A stretch of DNA of 8,434 nucleotides from Thermoplasmata archaeon (lineage in GTDB: Archaea; Thermoplasmatota; Thermoplasmata; Lutacidiplasmatales; UBA184), in assembly GCA_030042955.1 (NCBI GenBank), contig JASHYQ010000112.1, positions 1-8,434 of the forward strand. The letters run 5' to 3'. A program made the position numbers and the translations under genes. The notes under the pieces were generated by a model. The model worked only from the letters and a program-made list of their open reading frames with translations, was not told where the DNA came from and did no database searches. Positions within the stretch are counted from its first letter, which is position 1, and every line of letters starts with the position of its first letter. This document shows, piece by piece, positions 1 through 4,833 of the stretch.

Positions 1-1465
1 GCGGGGACGCGGGCCAGGTGCGGGCGCGTGACCTCGAAGTAGTAGCCGAAGACCTGGTTGTAGGCGACCTTGAGCGTCTTGATGCCGGAGCCCTCCTGCT
101 CGGTCCGCTCGAGCGCTGCCAGCTCGGCCAGCGCCGACTGCTCGGCGTCTCGCCAGCGGTCGACCTCGGGAGCATGACCGGGCCGGAACAGCGGACCGCG
201 TCCTCCCGGGCTGGAAGTTCCTCGGGCAGGGCCGAGTCCAGGAGGCCGACGAGGTCGGCCGGCGGGTCGAGCTCGTGGGCGAGTTCTCGGAGTCGGGGGC
301 TTGGTTCCCTCTCGAGGAGCCAGCCGGGGAGGCGAGCCACGACGTGCAGGCCCGCGCGCAGGGCGCCGAGCTCAGGGGGTCGGACGCGTCGGCTCGCGAC
401 CCGGGAGGCGATGCGGGCGAGGTCGGCGACCCCGTGCAGGTTCGACCGGAGCTCCTCCAGGGCCGCCCCTCGGTCGATGAGGGAGGCGACGGCGTCCTGA
501 CGGATGCGGACCGCCTCGGCGTCGGCGAGCGGGTTGGTAAGCCAGAAGGAGAGGGTCCGCCGACCCGACGCGGTCACGGTCTCGTCCCAGGCCTCGAGGA
601 GCGTCGGGCCCCCCGGGTCGTCGGGGTTCATCGGGCGGCGGATCTCGAGATGTCGGAGGGTCTTCGCGTCGAGCGCGAGCCGCCGGAGGGAGGTCCCTCG
701 GGAGACGAGGGCCAGGTACGGGAGGAGCCGCGGTTCGGTCGCCCGAACGTAGGCGCCGAGCCGCCGGTCTACCTCGAGAAGGGCGTCGGGCCCCGAGAAA
801 CCCGAGCGGAAGAGCTCCGGGAGCTCCTCCGGGTTCAAGGCCCGGGGCGCCGCCTCGAGTCGCGCGGCGGGGAACTCACGACCGAGCGCACGGGTCAGGT
901 TCGTCGCAGCCTCGTCGCGGGTCCTCCAGAGGATCTCGCGCGGCTGGAACGGGGCCAGGGCCGAAAGGATCCCCTCCGGGCCCGGCCCGTCCGCCACGCC
1001 GTGGTACCATTCTCCGGTGGTGATGTCGACCGCCGCGTATTCGGCCCCGGCGTCCTGTTCCACGATGGCGACGAGGAAGTTGTGGTCGGGTCCTCCCAGG
1101 ATCCGGTCGTCGACGACCGTGCCGGGGGTAACCACCCGGGTTACCTCACGGCGGACGAGCCCTTTGGCAAACCGGGCGTCCTCGACTTGGTCACAGATCG
1201 CGACCTTGTACCCCTTGCGGATGAGTCGACCAAGGTAGGTGTCGACGGCGTGATGCGGCACCCCGGCCATCGGGGTGCGCACTCCTTGCGCGTCCGCCGA
1301 CCGGGCCGTGAGGGTGACGTCGACCTCATGGGCGAGGAGCTTTGCGTCCTCGCCGAACGTCTCGTAGAAATCCCCCACCCGGAACAGTACGAGGTGGCCC
1401 GGATATCGGGCCTTGACCCCCTCGTACTGTTCGAGGAGCGGGGTGGACGCGCTGGCTGCGGGCAT
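1..1465 (-). CDS. mutS: DNA mismatch repair protein MutS, N-terminal part, 3' end outside window, with an apparent frameshift
   Basis: MutS1-family mismatch sensor. The ATG at 1465-1463 opens a frame with the mismatch-reading motif GDFYETF (F33-Y34-E35), followed by MPMAGVPHH-like and VTPGTV family signatures (seen as TPMAGVPHHAVDTYLGR and RVVTPGTVVDD). The connector and core (lever) regions run to about residue 420. Near 186-207 the homology jumps by one base: from 190 down to 1 the other frame reads FRPGHAPEVDRW and then KVAYNQVFGYYFEVTR, the conserved clamp-region motif. Both frames stay open to the window edge, so no stop marks the break. The ATPase and helix-turn-helix parts lie beyond the window. 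A TATA box on the minus strand (1497-1492) would start transcription about 3 bases before the ATG. The call is certain at family level. Whether the gene is intact depends on the frameshift. MutS1 is patchy in archaea and usually taken as acquired from bacteria (known of the family). Confidence 0.94.
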   Translation of the reverse strand, partial: MPAASASTPLLEQYEGVKARYPGHLVLFRVGDFYETFGEDAKLLAHEVDVTLTARSADAQGVRTPMAGVPHHAVDTYLGRLIRKGYKVAICDQVEDARFAKGLVRREVTRVVTPGTVVDDRILGGPDHNFLVAIVEQDAGAEYAAVDITTGEWYHGVADGPGPEGILSALAPFQPREILWRTRDEAATNLTRALGREFPAARLEAAPRALNPEELPELFRSGFSGPDALLEVDRRLGAYVRATEPRLLPYLALVSRGTSLRRLALDAKTLRHLEIRRPMNPDDPGGPTLLEAWDETVTASGRRTLSFWLTNPLADAEAVRIRQDAVASLIDRGAALEELRSNLHGVADLARIASRVASRRVRPPELGALRAGLHVVARLPGWLLEREPSPRLRELAHELDPPADLVGLLDSALPEELPAREDAVRCSGPVMLPRSTAGETPSSRRWPSWQRSSGPSRRAPASRRSRSPTTRSSATTSRSRARTWPASP

Positions 1466-1491
1466 GAGAGACGTCGCGAGCGGGACTCGGC

Positions 1492-1497
1492 ATATAA
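1492..1497 (-). promoter_or_regulatory. TATA box of mutS
   Basis: TTATAT on the minus strand, within TGATTATATG, lies in an otherwise GC-rich stretch. Its centre is about 29 bases upstream of the mutS ATG. Archaeal transcription starts about 25-27 bases downstream of the TATA centre, so the mRNA would have a leader of only a few bases. No Shine-Dalgarno-like sequence is seen. Confidence 0.55.
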
Positions 1498-1512
1498 TCA
1501 CGCCGGCGGCAC

Positions 1513-1524
1513 GAGGGTTTATTC
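1513..1524 (+). promoter_or_regulatory. TATA box of the methyltransferase gene
   Basis: GAGGGTTTATTC, with TTTATT at 1518-1523. The same 12 bases occur on the minus strand at 2406-2395, ahead of tRNA-Ser at matching spacing, which supports reading it as a strong core promoter. Its centre is about 27 bases upstream of GTG 1548 and about 45 bases upstream of ATG 1566. Confidence 0.55.
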
Positions 1525-1547
1525 CCCGCCGGCCACTGCGCGGGGCC

Positions 1548-2294
1548 GTGGGCGATTCGCACCGGATGTACCGTGAATTGGCCCGGTACTACGACATCGT
1601 CTACGGGGACAAGGAGTACGCGAAGGAGGCGGCCTTCTTTGCTCGTCTCGCCCGAAGGTACGGGCGCTCGGGCGGGCGCCGTTGGCTCGATGCGGCGTGC
1701 GGCACCGGTCGCCACCTCGAGCATCTTCGGAAGCATTGGCAGGTCGTGGGGCTCGACGCGAGCCCCCAGATGCTTCGGGAGGCCCGGCGTCGACTTCCCG
1801 GAATCCGGGTCGTCCGTGCCGACATGCGGAACTTCGACCTGCGTGCCGAGTTCGACGTCATCAGCTGCCTCTTCAGCGCCATCGGCCATCTCCGGACCGA
1901 ATCGGACCTCCGGCGTACGTTCCGCGCCTTCACCCGCCATCTTCGTCCGGGGGGCGTGCTGCTCCTCGAGCCGTTTCTCGACCCTCGACGGCTCAAGATG
2001 GGCCCCACGGGCGACCACCTCAGTATGTCCCTACACCGCGAGGGTCCGGTCCGGGTCGCGCGGGCCTCCCGTTCCGTTCGGCACGGTGAGTTCCTCCGCA
2101 TCGAGTACGCGTACCTGATCGTCGAGCCGGGCCGGGGGATCGTTCGGGTGGATGACGTCGAAGAGTGCCGCCTCGTGGCTCCTCGGCGGATCGTCGAACT
2201 CCTTCGAGAAGCGGGGCTCCGGGCCCGGGCCCTGCGCTCTCCCCACTTCCCGGACCGGGGGATGATTATGGCGACCGCTCCGGAAGAGCGCTGA
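1548..2294 (+). CDS. Class I SAM-dependent methyltransferase, substrate unknown
   Basis: Transfers a methyl group from S-adenosylmethionine to an unidentified substrate; probably cytosolic, as no signal peptide or membrane segment is visible. Numbering from ATG 1566 (242 residues): a YYDIVYG opening typical of this methyltransferase group, motif I LDAACGTGRH at 41-50, the ribose-binding acidic residue D64 in VVGLDASPQM, and D86 in VRADM. Next is a motif-IV-like region FDVISCLFSAIGHL, then HLRPGGVLLLEPF. The C-terminal half is beta-rich and ends with an LLREAGL helix. GTG 1548 is in frame, adds six residues and lies where transcription should begin, so a leaderless GTG start is preferred; ATG 1566 fits the family start equally well. 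The gene diverges from mutS, and its last six bases overlap the convergent tRNA-Ser. Nothing nearby identifies the substrate. Confidence 0.9.
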   Translation: MGDSHRMYRELARYYDIVYGDKEYAKEAAFFARLARRYGRSGGRRWLDAACGTGRHLEHLRKHWQVVGLDASPQMLREARRRLPGIRVVRADMRNFDLRAEFDVISCLFSAIGHLRTESDLRRTFRAFTRHLRPGGVLLLEPFLDPRRLKMGPTGDHLSMSLHREGPVRVARASRSVRHGEFLRIEYAYLIVEPGRGIVRVDDVEECRLVAPRRIVELLREAGLRARALRSPHFPDRGMIMATAPEER

Positions 2295-2371
2295 GGGGGA
2301 GATTTGAACTCCCGTGGGGAAACCCCACCAGTTTTCAAGACTGGCGCCTTGCCGGGCTAGGCTACCTCAGC
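2289..2371 (-). tRNA. tRNA-Ser (anticodon UGA), no intron
   Basis: A full cloverleaf is visible on the minus strand. The acceptor stem pairs GCTGAGG with CCTCAGC. The D arm is GCC/GGC with GG in the loop. The anticodon stem CCAGT/ACTGG encloses loop CTTGAAA, giving anticodon UGA, which reads UCA. A long variable arm TGGGG-TTT-CCCCA marks a type II tRNA. The T arm is GGGAG-TTCAAAT-CTCCC. The discriminator is G73, as expected for serine, and CCA is not encoded. The long variable arm, anticodon and G73 agree on serine. Its 3' end overlaps the stop codon of the convergent methyltransferase gene. Confidence 0.96.
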
Positions 2372-2394
2372 AACGACGCGAGCGAGGCCGGCGA

Positions 2395-2406
2395 GAATAA
2401 ACCCTC
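2395..2406 (-). promoter_or_regulatory. TATA box of tRNA-Ser
   Basis: GAGGGTTTATTC on the minus strand, identical over 12 bases to the element ahead of the methyltransferase gene. TTTATT is centred about 27 bases upstream of the first base of tRNA-Ser, so the transcript would start at or within a couple of bases of the mature 5' end. This is independent of transcription through tRNA-Gly. Confidence 0.6.
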
Positions 2407-2431
2407 CCCCGGTGGCCCGCGGGGGTCCGAG

Positions 2432-2532
2432 TGCAGGTGCCGGGAGCTTCGCGGAGGATCGGGGAGGTCCGCCGTTTCGAACCCGGGCGGGCAGCTTGGA
2501 GGGCTGCCATCCTACCACTAGATTACACCTGC
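2432..2532 (-). tRNA. tRNA-Gly (anticodon UCC) split by a 30-base T-loop intron
   Basis: On the minus strand the acceptor GCAGGTG pairs with CACCTGC. The D arm is ATC/GAT with TAGTGGTAG between. The anticodon stem GCAGC/GCTGC encloses loop CCTCCAA, giving anticodon UCC. A four-base variable region CCGC follows, then T stem CCGGG and loop TTCGAA. The sequence then leaves the cloverleaf for 30 bases and returns with T and CCCGG. Removing 2475-2446 restores a perfect T arm, CCGGG-TTCGAAT-CCCGG. The discriminator is A73; CCA is not encoded. The mature RNA would be 71 bases including A73. Position 33 is C where U is almost universal. The gene lies about 40 bases downstream of the Cgi121-like gene on the same strand. 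A scan that ignores non-canonical introns could miss it or call it a pseudogene. Confidence 0.93.
2446..2475 (-). other. tRNA intron at position 59/60 with bulge-helix-bulge fold
   Basis: The precursor folds as outer helix CCGGG/CCCGG (the T stem), a four-pair central helix TTCG/CGAA, a three-base bulge AAA on the 5' strand and a three-base bulge GCT on the 3' strand. An inner helix CGGCGGA/TCCTCCG follows, with one C-T mismatch, closing a nine-base loop. This is the standard motif cut by the archaeal splicing endonuclease. Cutting after the second base of each bulge removes exactly 30 bases and leaves a seven-base T loop, TTCGAAT. The central helix is made of 5'-exon and intron-3'-end bases, as in known archaeal introns. 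Confidence 0.88.
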
Positions 2533-2570
2533 AGGAACTCCCGTGGACCGGGGCGCGGACCGGCTTCCGC

Positions 2571-2578
2571 ATCTAATG
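2571..2578 (-). promoter_or_regulatory. Possible weak promoter of tRNA-Gly
   Basis: CATTAGAT on the minus strand is the only AT-rich patch upstream of tRNA-Gly. It overlaps the TAG stop of the Cgi121-like gene and would start transcription about 17 bases before the tRNA. It is a poor TATA match. Co-transcription from the upstream operon is the alternative. Confidence 0.3.
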
Positions 2579-3139
2579 CTTTGCCCTCGTGCCGTGGGCC
2601 GCCGGTGCGGTAAGGTCGACCAGCGCCACCCGCTCGAGCACGAGCCCCTCCCACGCTGTGCGGGGAACGCTCGCACGCTCCATGGGAGAAATCCCCAGGC
2701 GGTCAAGCATCTCCTCGTCGACCGGGCGGGGATACGCGGAGGGGAAGGATTCCAGATGCAGCCGCTCGATCAGCTGGACCGGGTCCAAGGGGCGCTCAGC
2801 GACCACGACCATCTCGAGCGTCGAGTCCGAGATCCCGACCTTGGCGAGCGCACGGGGAAGCTGGTCGTCTCCGGCGACGTAGAGGGCGTACTCCGCCCCC
2901 CGGTCCCGGAGCCGAGGCTCGCCGCGACTGCGGGAGCGGCCGAGGTGGGCCCAGGCCGAGAGGAGGTGCCGCTCCCCCGCGACCGACCGCGCGTCGAACA
3001 CCGCGACGAGGCTCGGGGTCTCTTGCGCCACGGTGCGGAGCTGCTTCACGAGGTCGGAGGTCGAGGGCTTTCCCGGCTCCGGTCGGCGGGCGCCGGCCGC
3101 CTGAAGGCTGCGCTCGCTCGGCGGTGGAAGGGGCGCCAT
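2573..3139 (-). CDS. cgi121: Cgi121-like protein, probable KEOPS complex subunit
   Basis: Cgi121 is the accessory KEOPS subunit that binds the tRNA 3' CCA end and stimulates the threonylcarbamoyl transfer making t6A37 in ANN-decoding tRNAs (family knowledge). The 188-residue product shows the family pattern: VFDARSVAGERHLLSAW at about 47-63, then E83-YALYVAGDDQ and a following LPRALAKVGI helix at 94-103, then a VVVAERP strand and a C-terminal ERVALVDL strand. The first 40 or so residues are Pro/Arg/Glu-rich and look like an extra disordered tail. ATG 3139 lies 4 bases after the hydrolase stop, indicating tight co-transcription; an internal GTG near residue 31 would remove much of the tail. 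The two adjacent tRNAs (anticodons UGA and UCC) do not end in U36, so they are not t6A substrates. The assignment is by sequence pattern only. Confidence 0.75.
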   Translation of the reverse strand: MAPLPPPSERSLQAAGARRPEPGKPSTSDLVKQLRTVAQETPSLVAVFDARSVAGERHLLSAWAHLGRSRSRGEPRLRDRGAEYALYVAGDDQLPRALAKVGISDSTLEMVVVAERPLDPVQLIERLHLESFPSAYPRPVDEEMLDRLGISPMERASVPRTAWEGLVLERVALVDLTAPAAHGTRAKH

Positions 3140-3143
3140 CGGT

Positions 3144-3755
3144 CTACTCTCGCAGGAAGGCGAGAAACTCGTCCTTGGTCCGCGGCTTGAGCGTGTAGTT
3201 CTCCCGCTTCTCCCGCCCGATGGTCGAGGTCGGCGTCACCCCGTAGTCGTGGCCCGGCAGGACGACCAGGGCGTCGTCCAGCGAGATGACCCGCCGGAGG
3301 AGGCTATCGTACATCTCGGCGGGGTCGCCCCCCGGAAGGTCGGTGCGCCCGCACTCGCCGACGAACAAGGTGTCTCCCGTGGCGACGTTCCCTTCGAAGA
3401 GGTAGAGCACGCTGTCCTTGGTGTGCCCCGGGGTGTGCATCACCGTGAAGCGGATCGGGCCGGCCTTGAACTCGTCCCCGTCGTCGACCGATAGGTCCTG
3501 CTTGAGCGGAGCGACGCGGTGGGCGATGACCTTGGCTCCGGTCCGCTCCCGGACGTCCTGGTTACCTGCGTAGTGGTCCATGTGGCTGTGCGTGTTCAGG
3601 ATGTAGCGCACCTTGACGCGCTTCGCGTCGATCCCGGCGAGCACCGGGTCGATCCCGTACGACGGGTCGATCACGACCCCGTCGCCCCCTTCCCGGTCGG
3701 CCACGAGATAGGTGAAGTTCAGGTACGGTCCGATGCGGAACTGGTCGATGAACAC
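3144..3755 (-). CDS. Metallo-beta-lactamase-fold hydrolase, ETHE1 / glyoxalase II-like
   Basis: Soluble 203-residue di- or mono-metal hydrolase fold. Metal ligands visible: H56-S-H58-M-D60-H61, H111 in TPGHTKDS, D128 in TGDTLF and H169 in LPGHDYG. The stretch GECGRTDLPGGDP at 133-145 is shared with persulfide dioxygenases (ETHE1) and close glyoxalase II relatives, and the tail STIGREKREN is typical of short archaeal and bacterial members of this group. Possible roles are therefore oxidation of glutathione- or other low-molecular-weight persulfides, or thioester hydrolysis; the sequence does not decide between them. The start is GTG 3755. The only in-frame codons upstream before the previous gene's TAG are seven, so the start is well bounded. 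It lies in the middle of a three-gene minus-strand run, 21 bases after the upstream gene and 4 bases before the Cgi121-like gene. Confidence 0.9.
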   Translation of the reverse strand: MFIDQFRIGPYLNFTYLVADREGGDGVVIDPSYGIDPVLAGIDAKRVKVRYILNTHSHMDHYAGNQDVRERTGAKVIAHRVAPLKQDLSVDDGDEFKAGPIRFTVMHTPGHTKDSVLYLFEGNVATGDTLFVGECGRTDLPGGDPAEMYDSLLRRVISLDDALVVLPGHDYGVTPTSTIGREKRENYTLKPRTKDEFLAFLRE

Positions 3756-3776
3756 GGTCCCGTGGAGCGGGGGGGG

Positions 3777-4700
3777 CTATTTGACGCTGAACGCCGGGGC
3801 CTCTCCGGCCGAGGCGGGGGCCGCGGCGCGCCGCCCGGTCACCGCGTCCAGGACGACCCGTCCTCCGTGACCCTCGGCGTACCAGTGCGGAAGATACACC
3901 AGCTGGAGGGGGCCGAGACGAATGTCGTCTGCGGACGGAGGCACCCGACGGGTCTCGATCACGAGCGCCCCTCCGTGCTGCTCCGTATGGTCCACATGGA
4001 CCACGTGGTACCGACGGATCGCCTCCATCGCGATCCCGGCGGCCTCCTGGACCCCGACCTCCGGCGCGATGTACTGGTGCGGTACGTCGAGCTCCGCTAC
4101 CAGCTCCCGGTCCCCCTCCTCCCAGACCTCGGCCCGGCGAGAGACCGCCTGAACCGCGATAGTTCGGTCGAGAGGTGGGCCGTGGACCCCCGAAGCGGAG
4201 GCGGGCCGCACCCGGTACGGGGCAACATAGTAGGGTACGAGACGGAGGGTGAACCGGGGCCCGTCCACCCCGGCTAGGATTTCGGCCTCGGCCCGCCCGA
4301 CGCGAGGCCGCACGATCCGGGCCCCTGCGGGGAGGAGCGCGAACGGAGTGTCCATGCCTTCGTCCAGCTCCGCTTCGCCAGCACCGAGAACGGCGGGAAG
4401 CAGGAGCTCGCCGAGCGCTGGGCCTAGCGTGGCAGGGTCAAGGACCTCGATCCCGCGGTCGCCCGCGACATCGCGCGCCGCCGGCCCGGGGTCGTCATCG
4501 TAGACGAGGATTCGGTGGACGGAGTCGGCGGGAAAGAGGCTCTCCACTTCGACAGGGGACCGGGAGGCCGGGGCGATCACGACCGCTCGTCGGTCCCGAA
4601 GACGGGTGGCGACCGCGACATCGGCCCGGTGGTCGACGCGGTAGCCGGCAGCGGTCAGAAGCCGCAGGAGGACGGAGGACGTGGCGGGCACGTGCGGCAC
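3777..4700 (-). CDS. Unrecognised 307-residue protein, first gene of the operon
   Basis: I do not recognise this protein. The N-terminal 65 or so residues (LLTAAGYRVDHRADVAVATR, then RAVVIAP) resemble the small alpha/beta core of restriction-endonuclease-like (PD-(D/E)XK) folds, but no complete catalytic set is evident and this is only an impression. A middle region has PYYVAPYRVRP. The C-terminal part carries YLPHWYAEGHGGRVVLDAVTG, a pattern of the kind 'LPxW-GxxGRVVxDxxTG' seen in various archaeal proteins of unknown function. It is rich in Glu, Val, Ala and Arg with no signal peptide or membrane segment. The start GTG 4700 is chosen because a TATA-like GATAT lies 27 bases upstream, matching the leaderless layout of neighbouring genes. 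It ends in TAG, 21 bases before the hydrolase start, in the same frame. It diverges from cdc48. Coding is likely because it forms part of a tightly spaced run. Confidence 0.75.
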   Translation of the reverse strand: MPHVPATSSVLLRLLTAAGYRVDHRADVAVATRLRDRRAVVIAPASRSPVEVESLFPADSVHRILVYDDDPGPAARDVAGDRGIEVLDPATLGPALGELLLPAVLGAGEAELDEGMDTPFALLPAGARIVRPRVGRAEAEILAGVDGPRFTLRLVPYYVAPYRVRPASASGVHGPPLDRTIAVQAVSRRAEVWEEGDRELVAELDVPHQYIAPEVGVQEAAGIAMEAIRRYHVVHVDHTEQHGGALVIETRRVPPSADDIRLGPLQLVYLPHWYAEGHGGRVVLDAVTGRRAAAPASAGEAPAFSVK

Positions 4701-4723
4701 GGCCCGTTCGACGTGGGCCGCAC

Positions 4724-4730
4724 CATATCT
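4724..4730 (-). promoter_or_regulatory. TATA-like box of the minus-strand operon
   Basis: AGATATG on the minus strand, centred about 27 bases upstream of GTG 4700. Transcription would begin at the start codon itself, giving a leaderless mRNA for the unrecognised gene, the hydrolase and the Cgi121-like gene. Confidence 0.45.
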
Positions 4731-4757
4731 TGCTTCCGTTCGTGAGGAGGTCCTCCG

Positions 4758-4826
4758 GAGCGTCCGAACCGTCTCTCCGGTCGCGGCTGTCTAACGGCAA
4801 CCTTTTACCCGCCCGAGCGTCCGAAC
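4758..4826 (+). repeat. 12-bp direct repeat in the cdc48 promoter region
   Basis: GAGCGTCCGAAC occurs at 4758-4769 and again at 4815-4826, start to start 57 bases. The second copy extends into a perfect dyad AGCGT-CCGA-ACGCT at 4816-4829, which ends two bases before the predicted cdc48 transcription start. The first copy has the same left arm and an imperfect right arm (ACCGT). The layout suggests an operator for a dimeric regulator; no regulator is identified. Confidence 0.45.
4803..4807 (+). promoter_or_regulatory. TATA-like box of cdc48
   Basis: TTTTA within ACCTTTTACCC, the only AT-rich patch between the operon promoter and cdc48. Its centre is about 29 bases upstream of ATG 4834, so the mRNA would have a leader of about three bases. 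No Shine-Dalgarno-like sequence precedes the ATG. Confidence 0.5.
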
Positions 4827-4833
4827 GCTGTCG

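Noticed and set aside
186..207. Programmed -1 ribosomal frameshifting in mutS
   Set aside because: CCCGGGA in the mRNA looks like a slippery heptamer, but its phase relative to the reading frame is wrong for -1 slippage. MutS is not known to use frameshifting.
275..1576. Plus-strand open frame of over 400 codons opposite mutS
   Set aside because: It is antisense to clear MutS sequence. The long open frame results from GC-rich codon use, and its protein has no recognisable motifs.
1326..2018. Minus-strand open frames opposite the methyltransferase and the mutS start
   Set aside because: They cross the divergent promoter and both real genes. The SAM-binding motif I on the plus strand is decisive.
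2432..2532. tRNA-Gly as a pseudogene with a random insertion
   Set aside because: Acceptor, D, anticodon and T stems are all perfectly paired once 30 bases are removed, and the insert forms an exact bulge-helix-bulge motif. Decay would not give this.
2357..2613. Small open frames crossing the tRNA genes on both strands
   Set aside because: They overlap structured tRNA sequence and promoters and show no protein features.
4745..4757. Palindromic GGAGG-T-CCTCC in the divergent region as a terminator or operator
   Set aside because: The one-base centre cannot form a hairpin, and Shine-Dalgarno-like or GC-rich symmetric strings are expected by chance in this sequence. No second copy was seen.
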